DNA from: an uncultured Burkholderiales bacterium
GTDB taxonomy: Bacteria > Pseudomonadota > Gammaproteobacteria > Burkholderiales > Burkholderiaceae_C
Length of the DNA: 64,000 nt
Direction: 5' to 3'
Assembly (NCBI GenBank): GCA_903838355.1
Contig: CAILYC010000018.1
Span: 1-64,000 of the forward strand
Position 1 is the stretch's first letter. Each line of letters opens with the position of its first letter. The position numbers and the translations under genes were made by a program. The notes below the pieces were generated by a model, which saw only the letters and a list, made by a program, of their open reading frames with translations, had not been told where the DNA came from and did no database searches. Shown here piece by piece: positions 1 through 9,465 of the stretch.

Positions 1-263
1 AACAGTTCCTCAATCCGGCTGTTGGGATGGGTCGGTAACCTGGTCAAGACATCGGTCATGTATTTCAAGGGGTCCAAGCCGTTCATTTTGGCGCTGTTGA
101 TCAAACTCATGACGGCGGCTGAACTTGTGCCCGATTGCTCAGAACCTAAAAATAAGAAATTCTTGCGTCCTAGCGCGATGGGCCTGATCGTGTTTTCCAC
201 ATGGTTATTGTCAATGGGAACTTGGCCGTTTCCTAAGAACGCCTTCAATTCCACCTCACACTG
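1..263 (-). pseudogene. IS66-family transposase (TnpC) C-terminal fragment, cut by the window edge and by the adjacent IS3-type element
   Basis: Reverse complement translates in frame to VELKAFLGNGQVPIDNNHVENTIRPIALGRKNFLFLGSEQSGTSSAAVMSLINSAKMNGLDPLKYMTDVLTRLPTHPNSRIEEL, a typical IS66 C-terminus. Confidence 0.85.
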
Positions 264-690
264 AAGTGGACCCCAAATTTAGGACAGCAGTTTAAGTGAG
301 ATACTGTTGTGATCTAAGGGGTCGAAATGAGTTTAATCAAGAAACGCAATGTGCACCCACCAGCATTCAAGGCCAAGATTGCTCTTGAAGCCATCCGTGG
401 AGCCAAGACCATCAATGAAATTGCCCAGGACTATGGCGTTCATCCTGTGACGGTTAGCCAGTGGAAAAAAGAGATGCAAGATCACGCCAAGAGCATTTTT
501 GAGGGCAAACGTGGCCCAGTTTCTGTTGCTGGCCGCAGCGCACCAGAGCGTTTGTATGGGGAAATTGGCCGTTTAAAAATGGAGTTCGATTGGCTCAAAA
601 AAAAGTCCGGAGTTTCTCCGTAGTGACAAGGCAGGGCTGGATTGGCCCTGAAGCAGAGTTGTCAATGGCTCGTCAGTGAGCATCGGCTGG
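262..690 (+). mobile_element. Degraded IS3-family element: left end, intact orfA, orfB reduced to a short remnant
   Basis: tgaagtggaccccaaatttaggacag at 262 resembles an IS3-type terminal repeat; orfA follows. After 623 a frame-broken orfB N-terminus is recognisable (QGWIGPEAELSMARQCEHRLV-like) and then stops. Confidence 0.7.
327..623 (+). CDS. IS3-family transposase OrfA (HTH)
   Basis: 98 aa ...FKAKIALEAIRGAKTINEIAQDYGVHPVTVSQWKKEM..., typical OrfA HTH. Confidence 0.85.
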   Translation: MSLIKKRNVHPPAFKAKIALEAIRGAKTINEIAQDYGVHPVTVSQWKKEMQDHAKSIFEGKRGPVSVAGRSAPERLYGEIGRLKMEFDWLKKKSGVSP

Positions 691-898
691 TGTAAGGGCC
701 TGCGTCGAGGCCCTTTTCCATTGCGTGGCCCGTTGGTTGGGTCCCCGTGCGCTGTGTATTTGGTTTTTATCAAATATCGGTTTGTTTTGGTGTGGGTAAT
801 GGCTTTTCCTGCCCTGCAATCCCTAAGCCAAAAAACCAAGTTGTCGGGTTTAAATGAATTCTAATGAATTCATTTCCCAGGCCGTGATCTTTGGTGGC

Positions 899-1903
899 TC
901 AAGGAACTGTGGCCTGTTGAATTTTTCCAATCCACCCCATTATGTGTTTGACCATGGGTTCAAGCGAATGGGGCGCGAAGATGTCGCCAGCCAAGACATG
1001 TTGATTTTCGCTTTCACTGTCGTCGACCCTGAAAAGTTCCTTGGATGTGCTTCCAAGGGCTTTGAATGCTTGCAAGGTCAAGGTGGGATCAACCACCTTG
1101 TCTTTTTCGCTGTAAAAAATCAACACGGGTTGTTTGAATTGCGATAAATCACTGTCTCTGACCTTCTTGGTCAATGCCATCATGGGAAAAAGAGCCTGGG
1201 TGGGATAAACCGTGGTCCAAGCCAGATTTTGGCGCGGGTCGGCAGAGGGTTGACCCCTTGAGGGTCCTTGGATGGCGTAGGCGATTTGCTCGCCCCAGGG
1301 CCAGTTGATCATTTCGGCGCGTTTGTCTTTGGGGCCAAAGTTGGGGGAGATGAACACATGGGCTGCCAAAGCGTTGGCATGCTCAGACAAGCCAAACCAG
1401 GTGGCCAGGGTAGAACCCGTCGAGCAACTGATGACCAAGACGTGTTCGCCGATCTTGCGACCGATGGCAACCGCCTCATTGACATCGGCCAACCAGTCTT
1501 GGATGCTGGCTTGCCCCAACTCGGCAGACCCTTGTCCGTGCCCGCTCAAACGCGTGTAAAAGGCATTGGCATGCAGGGCCTTGGCCACTTCACCCGTGAG
1601 CGGGGCTGTCTCTAATTTACTGGCTGAAAAACCATGGATGTAGACAACAGACCACGGCGTTTTGTCGTGATTTTTCGAAGACCAAACAATTTCTTTTTCT
1701 GTTCCCGCTCTCAAGTGAGCAAGCCCTTTTTCGCTTTTTTTGAGCCAAGCGTCCAATTCATGGGGGTCCTCTGGAATAGAGGCTCTGGCGCTTGGGGTTT
1801 CAGGGCCAAATGAATTTCGAGGGCCCCAAGCAAATAGCAGTGACAGCACGATCAATAAAGACATGCTCCATTTGAGCAAGGGCAAGATTTTGTGCTTATT
1901 CAT
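899..1903 (-). CDS. Alpha/beta hydrolase, exported or membrane-anchored
   Basis: N-terminal hydrophobic segment; VVYIHGFSASKLE, GHVLVISCSTGSTLA nucleophile-like motif; C-terminal SEKDKVVDP and NQHVLAG. Confidence 0.75.
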   Translation of the reverse strand: MNKHKILPLLKWSMSLLIVLSLLFAWGPRNSFGPETPSARASIPEDPHELDAWLKKSEKGLAHLRAGTEKEIVWSSKNHDKTPWSVVYIHGFSASKLETAPLTGEVAKALHANAFYTRLSGHGQGSAELGQASIQDWLADVNEAVAIGRKIGEHVLVISCSTGSTLATWFGLSEHANALAAHVFISPNFGPKDKRAEMINWPWGEQIAYAIQGPSRGQPSADPRQNLAWTTVYPTQALFPMMALTKKVRDSDLSQFKQPVLIFYSEKDKVVDPTLTLQAFKALGSTSKELFRVDDSESENQHVLAGDIFAPHSLEPMVKHIMGWIGKIQQATVP

Positions 1904-2430
1904 TGAGCAGCGGGGCGCTTATTTTTTTGAAGTTCAACAGTTTTGCAACTGGTCTTGGTGATTTTGTTGTTGGTGGATTTGAAGGTGAAGAGGTCGTGCG
2001 TGAGTGTATTGAGCTCAAAGGTGTTTTCATAGGGCAGGGCCGGGAAGACGAAGGTGATGAACTCATTGTTGCGCAGGTAGCTGCCCACAATGTTGTAGGG
2101 GTCTTTGCCCATGTCACTGGTGTCGTCTTTGGAGCCAACAAATACACGGCCGTCAAAAAATAAATAAACGTTGCTGGCGCATCGCCAGAGTTGCCCGTGT
2201 TGAAGGGCTTGGTAAAAGAGGCCTTGGACGATTTCTTTGTTCTCTTGCTGAATGGCGTCGTAGCGACGTTTGTCGTTGCCCGTGTCTTTGTACATAGCGT
2301 TGGCGTCTTGGGCCTGAGCTGTGACCCCCGCTTGCAAAGCGGCCAAGCACAAGGATGCCAGTGCCTTGAGTGCAAGAGACCCGCGCTTGCTAAAGAGCGG
2401 TCTCATCAGGGATTCTCGCCAAGCGAACAC
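1900..2430 (-). CDS. Hypothetical exported protein
   Basis: 176-aa ORF with signal-peptide-like N-terminus; overlaps the downstream hydrolase start by 4 nt. Confidence 0.55.
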   Translation of the reverse strand: MFAWRESLMRPLFSKRGSLALKALASLCLAALQAGVTAQAQDANAMYKDTGNDKRRYDAIQQENKEIVQGLFYQALQHGQLWRCASNVYLFFDGRVFVGSKDDTSDMGKDPYNIVGSYLRNNEFITFVFPALPYENTFELNTLTHDLFTFKSTNNKITKTSCKTVELQKNKRPAAQ

Positions 2431-2496
2431 TGCGCAACAAAGCTTGAAGCCCTGCGCTCAGGGGTGTTTGGGAAACATGAGGGACTTTCGCCAAGA

Positions 2497-2976
2497 TTAA
2501 TTCACCGCATCCAAGCTTTTGCCTTCAATGTGAACGGGCTTGGCGCTGATCAGGACAAAGGCGATGATGCAGACCTCAGTGCCTTTGTTGACCCAATTGT
2601 GAATGGTGCCGCGCTGAATGAGCACGTCTCCGGCTTTGAGCACTGTGATCACACCGTTGTCGAGCTCCATGTGGATCTCACCCGTGATCACCACTGCGTA
2701 ATCGATCGAGTCGGTGCGGTGGTTCCTGGGTGCCACGCCCGGTTCATAACGCACCACTCGAAACACCGTACCGTTGTCAACGGTGGTTTTGAAGGCTGTT
2801 TGGGTGGGGTCTTCAAACCCATCGTTGTTGACCGGAAAACCTTGGGTTGACCACACCACAGTGGAGGACTGGCCTGCACGAGGAGAAATGACGTTTTGAG
2901 AGATCTCATCGATCTCGACCTTGGCATGTCCGTTGTGGTCATGACCTGTGACGACGCGTCTGACTTGGAGGGTCAT
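2497..2976 (-). CDS. Cupin-domain protein
   Basis: YEPGVAPRNHRTDSIDYAVVITGEIHMELDNG...LKAGDVLIQRGTIHNWVNKG cupin motifs. Confidence 0.85.
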   Translation of the reverse strand: MTLQVRRVVTGHDHNGHAKVEIDEISQNVISPRAGQSSTVVWSTQGFPVNNDGFEDPTQTAFKTTVDNGTVFRVVRYEPGVAPRNHRTDSIDYAVVITGEIHMELDNGVITVLKAGDVLIQRGTIHNWVNKGTEVCIIAFVLISAKPVHIEGKSLDAVN

Positions 2977-3236
2977 GGTGTGACTTTCTGCGCTAAATTG
3001 GGCAAGGATTGAAAAACTTCTTTAATTCCAAGTCATGAGACTTTGAAAAACACTATTTTAAAGGCGAATGGGGGCGATCTGAGGCGGCCCATGGATGTGC
3101 GTTGTTTGGTTTTGGGCTAGGGGCAAGGTCAGAATGGGATCAACAAGGGCGCCATGGCTTTGAGCGCTGTGCACATTGCGCAATAGAATGCATCACGACT
3201 TCTCTCATTAGAAATTCTTTCCTTCAAGAGGCTGAC

Positions 3237-4226
3237 ATGTTTTCTCTCGCCCATCGCAAACTCCCGAGTTTTGTCCTACAGTTGTTGCTGGTCTTCATGG
3301 GCTTTTGTCTTCACGAGCAAGCCCGAGCGCAAGCCTGGCCCAGTAAACCCATCATTTTTGTGACCGCGGGTGCACCCGGTGACGGATTGGATTTGATCAC
3401 CCGCGTGTTTGCACAAAGCATGTCCAAAGCATTGGGTCAAAGCATTGTGGTCGACAACAGGCCTGGGGGAGGTGGCAAAATTTCCATGGAATACATCAAG
3501 AACGCCCATCCCGATGGTTATACCTTGGGTGTCATGTCTTTGAACAATTTGCCACTGGCTGCGGTCAATACCAAGCCACCCTACAACCCCAGCACTGATT
3601 TTCTGCCCGTGGGCCTGCTCTGCGACGCCATGGGCTGGCTGGTGGTGAGTGCGGACTCGCCCTTCAAATCGGTTCATGACTTGGTGACCTACGCCAAAAA
3701 CAATCCCGGTAAATTGAATTTTGCCAGTTCTGGTATCGGTAGCATTTTTCATTTTTATGGAGAATGGCTCAAACAACTGGCTTTGATTGACGCCACCCAC
3801 GTGCCTTACAAAGGCGAGGCGCTCGCCATGGCCGACATCGTCAGTGGTCGCGTGGACTACATGTTCGCCTCGGGTGCTGCCAAGCCTTTCGTCACCACGG
3901 GCAAGCTCAGACTCTTGGCCACAGGAGGGCCTGACCGCATGGCCGATTTCCCCAATAACCAGACCATGGTCGACGCCGGGTACCCTGAGTTTTCCATCAC
4001 GGGTTGGATCGGTTTGGTCGCCCCCAATGGGGTGCCCGCCGACATCATTAAAAAGCTCAACGCCGCAGCGCTGGCGGCTGCCTCAGACCCGAGTGTTAAA
4101 AAGACTTTGAGCACCTATACCTTCAACACCCTAGGTGGAACGCCCGAAGAGTTTGCCAAGCGAATTGCCATGGACATGGGGCGTTTAAGCAAAATTGGCA
4201 AGGCTGCCAACATCCAGCTCGACTAA
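3237..4226 (+). CDS. Tripartite tricarboxylate transporter substrate-binding (Bug) protein
   Basis: Signal peptide, WPSKPIIFVTAGAPGDGLDLITRVFAQSMSKALGQSIVVDNRPGGGGKI: Bug-family N-terminus; ATG at 3237. Confidence 0.9.
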   Translation: MFSLAHRKLPSFVLQLLLVFMGFCLHEQARAQAWPSKPIIFVTAGAPGDGLDLITRVFAQSMSKALGQSIVVDNRPGGGGKISMEYIKNAHPDGYTLGVMSLNNLPLAAVNTKPPYNPSTDFLPVGLLCDAMGWLVVSADSPFKSVHDLVTYAKNNPGKLNFASSGIGSIFHFYGEWLKQLALIDATHVPYKGEALAMADIVSGRVDYMFASGAAKPFVTTGKLRLLATGGPDRMADFPNNQTMVDAGYPEFSITGWIGLVAPNGVPADIIKKLNAAALAAASDPSVKKTLSTYTFNTLGGTPEEFAKRIAMDMGRLSKIGKAANIQLD

Positions 4227-4247
4227 AAAACAGATTTGAGGACCCTT

Positions 4248-5597
4248 GTGACTGTGAGCGAACACCAATTTGTCATGGAAGCCGCTCGGCACACGCCCAT
4301 TTGGGGGGTGTACGATGTGGTGGTTTTGGGGGGTGGGCCCGCGGGCATGGCCGCCGCAACCATTGCTGCGCGCCAAGGACTCAAAACCCTGCTCATCGAA
4401 CACTACGGTTTTTTAGGGGGCATGGGCACCGCCGCTGGGGTGACCAACTTTTGTGGTTTGCACGCCTTGGTGAACGGCCGCATCGTTCGGGTGGTCCAAG
4501 GCTTTGCCACCGAACTTTTGGCCCAGATCGATGCCTTGGGTGGCTTGAACGAGCCCCATTTGTTGTTTGGCGGGCGCATCGCGGCCCAGGCCTATGACAA
4601 TGCAGCCTACAAAATTGCCGCCGATCGCATCACCCGGGCTGCGGGGGTCGAACTGCTCTTTCATACCCGGGGTGTTGGTGTGACCATGCGAGACCCAGAC
4701 CACATTGAATCCATTTTGATCGAAAACAAGTCAGGGCGTTTCGCTGTGCTTGCCCAGCAATTCATCGATGCCTCGGGCGATGCAGACCTGGGCCACCATG
4801 CGGGGGTTGAATTTGAAAAAGGCACCAGCGCCAAAGACATGATGTACCCCACCAGCATGTTTCGCGTGAACGCAGTGCAAGCTGACTTGGCCGAGAAGAG
4901 CCTGGTGAAGATCGACGAGCTCATGGAGACAGCGCGTCGCTTGGGGACTCGGTTTTCAAGGCGCACCCCCATCATCAAACCACAAAAGCACAACACCGAG
5001 TGGCGCGCCAATGTCACGCAAGTGGCCAACGAGGACGGCACGCCTGTTGACGGCTGCAACGCACAGCAAGTCAGCCGTGCCGAGGTCTTGGGTCGAGAGG
5101 AAATCGCTTCTTTTATGCGGTTTTTAAAAGACTCGGTGCCTGGTTTTGAGTCCTCGTACTTATTGGAAATTGCCCCGCAGCTGGGAATTCGTGAAACGCG
5201 CCGCATGGTGGGCGTTTATCAGTTGAGCGAGAACGACGTGCTCGAGTGCCGTCACTTTGACGACAGCATCGGGGTCAACGCCTGGATGGTGGAGGAGCAC
5301 ACGGCTGGGGATGTTTTGTTCAAGTGGCCGCATGCTGGGACTGTTACGCCTTACAACCAATTGCCCTATCGAATGATATGCCCCAAGACCGTGGACAATT
5401 TGATGGTGGTGGGTCGTTGTGCTTCCATGACCCACGGCGGGCAGTCTGCAGCCAGAGTTTCGGGAGCTTGTTTTGTGATGGGGCAAGCCGCCGGTGTGGC
5501 CAGCGCCTTGGCCATCGAAGCGAGTGTTAGCCCCCAATCTGTTTCAGTGTCTTTGTTGCAGGAGCGGTTGTTGGCTCAAGGCGTATTTTTGGGTTAA
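4248..5597 (+). CDS. FAD-dependent oxidoreductase (FAD_oxidored-type)
   Basis: YDVVVLGGGPAGMAAATIAARQGLKTLLIE dinucleotide fold; C-terminal VVGRCASMTHGGQSAARVSGACFVMGQAAG. GTG start at 4248 is assumed. Confidence 0.8.
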   Translation: MTVSEHQFVMEAARHTPIWGVYDVVVLGGGPAGMAAATIAARQGLKTLLIEHYGFLGGMGTAAGVTNFCGLHALVNGRIVRVVQGFATELLAQIDALGGLNEPHLLFGGRIAAQAYDNAAYKIAADRITRAAGVELLFHTRGVGVTMRDPDHIESILIENKSGRFAVLAQQFIDASGDADLGHHAGVEFEKGTSAKDMMYPTSMFRVNAVQADLAEKSLVKIDELMETARRLGTRFSRRTPIIKPQKHNTEWRANVTQVANEDGTPVDGCNAQQVSRAEVLGREEIASFMRFLKDSVPGFESSYLLEIAPQLGIRETRRMVGVYQLSENDVLECRHFDDSIGVNAWMVEEHTAGDVLFKWPHAGTVTPYNQLPYRMICPKTVDNLMVVGRCASMTHGGQSAARVSGACFVMGQAAGVASALAIEASVSPQSVSVSLLQERLLAQGVFLG

Positions 5598-5996
5598 CTA
5601 TTTGAGTTGGCTTTTTGAGTTGGCTTCCAATCTCATCTCCATTGCGCAATCAATCTGCCGATGCTCAGTTGTGAAATCGTGCCGTCGGCGTTACCCGTGT
5701 ATCAAAAAACCGTTCATCTGGCATGCTGGCAATCCAGCACGGTGCGCCAGGCAGACCAGCAACTTCTGCACTGGGGGGGGCGGTGAGTGTGCCACTGCTC
5801 AATGTCAGCGTCTGTAGGGCTTTTTTGGCGGGGTCCAGAGAGTAAAACTTGCCGCTGCTCCTTGCCCATGCAAACGAAGGGTGGACAATGCTGCAACACC
5901 TGCGCCCCAACCAAAATGACGCCAGCTGAGCTGAAACTCACTTGAAAACATAAGGACTCCTGGATTAATAAATGGTATGGAGTCCTAAGCTTGAAT

Positions 5997-6028
5997 CCCT
6001 CATATATCCCTCATATATCCCTCATATG
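5997..6028. repeat. 12-bp tandem repeat (about 2.7 units)
   Basis: ccctcatatatccctcatatatccctcatatg. Confidence 0.85.
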
Positions 6029-6182
6029 CTTGCATTTTTTAAAATTAATACATCAATAACTATAATGTATTAATTTAAGCCTTGCGTGGCGTGAATTGAG
6101 CTCAAGGAATTGGCCACAGGCTCAGCGCCATAATTAAGCAGACAAGTCGTACATTAATCCGAGTGACTTTTTTCGCATTGGA

Positions 6183-7199
6183 ATGAACACCATGATCTTA
6201 TCTCGCGCCTTTCAATTTTCCTCTTGCGTCATTGCCTTGTTGGCAAGCCTTGGCGGTGTGGCCTATCCTCAAACGGCATGGTCACAAGACAAAGCGGGTG
6301 TCGCACCTGCATGGCCCATTAAAACCGTGAGGATGTTGGTCGGTTTCCCTGGTGGATCAACCCCCGACATGGTCGCCCGCACCTTGGCCGAGCCTCTCGC
6401 CAAGGCCTTGGGGCAGGCGGTGGTGGTGGACAACAAAATCGGGGCTTCAGGAAATATTGCCACCGATGCGGTGGCCAAGGCGAATGATGATCACACACTG
6501 GCTGTTGTCATCAATGGCAATTTGACCTCGGCCAAACTGCTGGACCCCAAATTGCCTTACGACCCCGCGCGAGACTTCACCTTTATCTCCTTGCTGGCCA
6601 CGTCCCCTTTGATTTTGTTGGCGCCAGCCAATTTTGCTGAAGGGCTCGAATTCATGCATCAAGCCCAGAGCAATGGCAATCAATGGAACTATGGCTCGGT
6701 GGGCAATGGCTCGGTGGCCCACCTCGGGATGGAGCTACTGAAGTCCAAGATCAGTGGGATGCAGGCGGTGCACATTCCTTACTCGGGCAATCCGCAGGTG
6801 ATCACTGCCATGCTGGGCGGTCAAATCCAAATGGCCTTGGTGCCCCCAGGGGTTGCGATGCCGCAAGTCAAATCTGGTAAATTGAAAGCCATTGGTCTCA
6901 CCAGTGCCAGAAGTCCTTTGGTGCCCGACGTCGCTTCCTTGTCAGAGTTCGGGGTAAAGGACTTTCAGCTTGAAGTCTGGACGGGTCTGGTGGCGCCCGC
7001 GGGTTTGTCGACAAGTGCGAAAGCACGCTTGAGCAGTGAGATCGCCCATATTTTTGCACAAGACGATTTCAAGCAAAAGCTGCTGGGTTTGGGCTGGCTG
7101 GCAGTGGGTTCGAGCAGTGAGGCCTTCAAAGCCCGTGTCCAAGAGGAGTCGCAGCAGTTGGGCAACATCATCAAGTTGCGCCAAATCAAGCTCGATTGA
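6183..7199 (+). CDS. Bug-family substrate-binding protein
   Basis: WPIKTVRMLVGFPGGSTPDMVARTLAEPLAKALGQAVVVDNKIGASGNIA. Confidence 0.9.
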   Translation: MNTMILSRAFQFSSCVIALLASLGGVAYPQTAWSQDKAGVAPAWPIKTVRMLVGFPGGSTPDMVARTLAEPLAKALGQAVVVDNKIGASGNIATDAVAKANDDHTLAVVINGNLTSAKLLDPKLPYDPARDFTFISLLATSPLILLAPANFAEGLEFMHQAQSNGNQWNYGSVGNGSVAHLGMELLKSKISGMQAVHIPYSGNPQVITAMLGGQIQMALVPPGVAMPQVKSGKLKAIGLTSARSPLVPDVASLSEFGVKDFQLEVWTGLVAPAGLSTSAKARLSSEIAHIFAQDDFKQKLLGLGWLAVGSSSEAFKARVQEESQQLGNIIKLRQIKLD

Positions 7200-7215
7200 T
7201 AGACGTGAGGTTTTG

Positions 7216-8634
7216 ATGAGTTTCAAGGATGCGCCTTTGGCTTTTGTCGACATTGAGACCACGGGCTCGAATGCGCAGCGCGACCGCATCACCGAGATTG
7301 CCATCATCACCTGGGACCACCAAACAATCAAGCGCTGGGAGCGTTTGATTGACCCTGGTGTGGGCATTCCTGAATTCATTCAGCGTCTGACCGGCATCGG
7401 CCCAGACCTGCTCGAGGGCGCACCTGCCTTCGAGGACTTGGCCCAAGAACTCTGGCAGGAGTTGGAGGGAAAGATCTTCATTGCCCACAACGCCAACTTT
7501 GATTACGGTTTCATCAAAGCAGCGTTCAAGCGTTTGGACATGGAGTTCAAGGCGCCGGTGCTGTGCACGGTGAAATTGTCGCGCCAGCTTTTTACATTGC
7601 AAGCAAGGCACAATTTGGACAGTTTGATTGCGGCCCACGGCCTCACCATTCACCAACGGCACCGCGCCATGGGTGACGCCGATGTGTTGTGGCAGTTCTG
7701 GCAGGTGTGTGAGCGCCACTTTGGCGCCGATGTGCTCGTGCAACAAATTGTTCAACAAACTCGCAAGGCTGCCTTGCCACCCCACATCGACCAGGCCCTG
7801 ATCGATGCCATTCCCGACGGGCATGGTGTCTATACCTTTTATGGAGACGAACACTTGCCGCTCTACATTGGCAAGAGCAAGACCTTGCGCACACGGGTTT
7901 TGAGCCATTTTCAAGGCGCCTTGACCAAGGCCAAAGAGATGAAGATCGCTTTGCAGGTCAAACACATTGAATGGATTGAAACAGGCGGGGAATTGGGGGC
8001 CTTGATCCTAGAGTCCCAGATGATCAAGGATAAGCTACCGAGCCTCAATGTCAAGCTCAGGCGCAGTCGCGAGTTGTGTGCTTGGGCCTTGTTGCCCGAT
8101 GAGAACGGATACCGCCGCGCCAAGATGCTTGGCGCGCAGGATCTGGATGTGGGCAAACAAGACCACTTGTATGGGCTCTTTGCCTCACAACGCATGGCCA
8201 AAAATGCGCTGAAATCATTGTGTCAACAGCACGCGCTGTGTGAAGGCTTGATGGGCTTGGAAAAGTTGGGCAAAGGGCAGCCTTGTTTTGCACACCAGCT
8301 CAAAAAGTGCCTGGGTGCTTGTGTGGGGGTGGAGTCCGCCGAGCGCTACAACTTGAGACTGATCACCGCCTTGAGCGCCTTGAAGGTCAAAACCTGGCCC
8401 TATCCTGGCCCCATCGGCATCAAGGAAGGTGAAGGCGTGCATGTGGTGGACCACTGGTTTTACATGGGTTATGCCAAAGATCCCAGTGACTTAGAAGACG
8501 TTTTGGGCCTTCAACGCCCCGATTTTGATTTGGACATTTACAAGATTCTTCAGTCCCATTTGCGCAAAATGCCCAAAGACCAGTTGGCGTTGTTGAGTCC
8601 AGCCCCTGTGCAGCAGGATTTTGAGACCTCTTGA
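7216..8634 (+). CDS. DEDD 3'-5' exonuclease (DnaQ-like) fused to GIY-YIG/UvrC-N-like nuclease domain
   Basis: FVDIETTGSNAQRDRITEIAI (ExoI), IAHNANFDYGF (ExoII), HRAMGDADV (ExoIII), then GVYTFYGDEHLPLYIGKSKTLRTRVLSHF (GIY-YIG). ATG at 7216; the ORF-track start at 7036 overlaps the preceding gene. Confidence 0.85.
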   Translation: MSFKDAPLAFVDIETTGSNAQRDRITEIAIITWDHQTIKRWERLIDPGVGIPEFIQRLTGIGPDLLEGAPAFEDLAQELWQELEGKIFIAHNANFDYGFIKAAFKRLDMEFKAPVLCTVKLSRQLFTLQARHNLDSLIAAHGLTIHQRHRAMGDADVLWQFWQVCERHFGADVLVQQIVQQTRKAALPPHIDQALIDAIPDGHGVYTFYGDEHLPLYIGKSKTLRTRVLSHFQGALTKAKEMKIALQVKHIEWIETGGELGALILESQMIKDKLPSLNVKLRRSRELCAWALLPDENGYRRAKMLGAQDLDVGKQDHLYGLFASQRMAKNALKSLCQQHALCEGLMGLEKLGKGQPCFAHQLKKCLGACVGVESAERYNLRLITALSALKVKTWPYPGPIGIKEGEGVHVVDHWFYMGYAKDPSDLEDVLGLQRPDFDLDIYKILQSHLRKMPKDQLALLSPAPVQQDFETS

Positions 8635-8667
8635 GGCGCCACATCGGACGGCCTGGATTGCACCCGT

Positions 8668-9465
8668 TCACAATCCCATGAGCGCAACAGCCCGGGTCCA
8701 TCCCGCCGACGCTGCTTTGATTTTGACAGGAAAACAATTAACGACAAAGCCGCTTGAGGGCAGGGCCTCTAAATTGTGGAGTTTCTCCAAGTGACAGTAA
8801 CCGATGTCACGCCCGGCTTTGTGGCCTTCCCAGATCAATTTCTTGTTGCCCGTGGCTTGCACTTTCTCATTGGTGTAGACAAAAGGCGCGTCCCAACTCC
8901 AGGCGTCAGTTCCAGTGAGCTTGACGCCACGCTCGAGCAAATACAAGGTCGCCTCTCGACCCATGCCGCAACCGGTGCTCACATAGTCGTCATGGCCATA
9001 GCGCTTGCCTGCGGCGGTGTTCACCACCACGATGTCCATGGGTTGGAGCTCATGGCCAATTCGCTTGAGTTCCTGGTCCACGTCCTGGGCCGTGGCCACA
9101 TAGCCGTTGCCGAAATGTCGAAAATCCAATTTCACCCCAGGTCTGAAACACCACTCGAGTGGGATCTCGTCAATGGTGATGGCGCGCTCAGCGTGACCAC
9201 TCGCGTGGTTCATGGTGGGGTGGAAATGGTAAGGCGCATCGAGGTGGGTGCCGTTGTGGGTGGTGAGTTGAATTTTTTCAATGGCCCAGCCCGCCGCATC
9301 GGGTAAATCTTCGGCCTTCAAACCCGGAAAGAAAGTCTGGATGCGGGCCACCGTCTCATCGTGCTGGAGGTACTCGATGTGAGGGCGCACAAAATCTGGA
9401 TCACTCTTGATGTCGTTTTCCAGGGGCATGGAGATGTCGATGATCTGTAGGCGTGAGAAGTCCAT
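8668..9465 (-). CDS. Cyclase family protein (kynurenine formamidase-like)
   Basis: LTTHNGTHLDAPYHFHP metal-binding motif typical of the family. Confidence 0.85.
   Translation of the reverse strand: MDFSRLQIIDISMPLENDIKSDPDFVRPHIEYLQHDETVARIQTFFPGLKAEDLPDAAGWAIEKIQLTTHNGTHLDAPYHFHPTMNHASGHAERAITIDEIPLEWCFRPGVKLDFRHFGNGYVATAQDVDQELKRIGHELQPMDIVVVNTAAGKRYGHDDYVSTGCGMGREATLYLLERGVKLTGTDAWSWDAPFVYTNEKVQATGNKKLIWEGHKAGRDIGYCHLEKLHNLEALPSSGFVVNCFPVKIKAASAGWTRAVALMGL

Noticed and set aside
5665-5941. Overlapping minus-strand ORFs (81 and 75 aa) after the FAD oxidoreductase
   Set aside because: Two frames share the same region with no recognisable domain; could be a decayed gene but not supportable.
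5953-5986. Inverted repeat AGGACTCC ... GGAGTCCT upstream of the Bug gene
   Set aside because: 8-bp stem with an 18-nt loop and no U-tract; too weak to call a terminator or operator.
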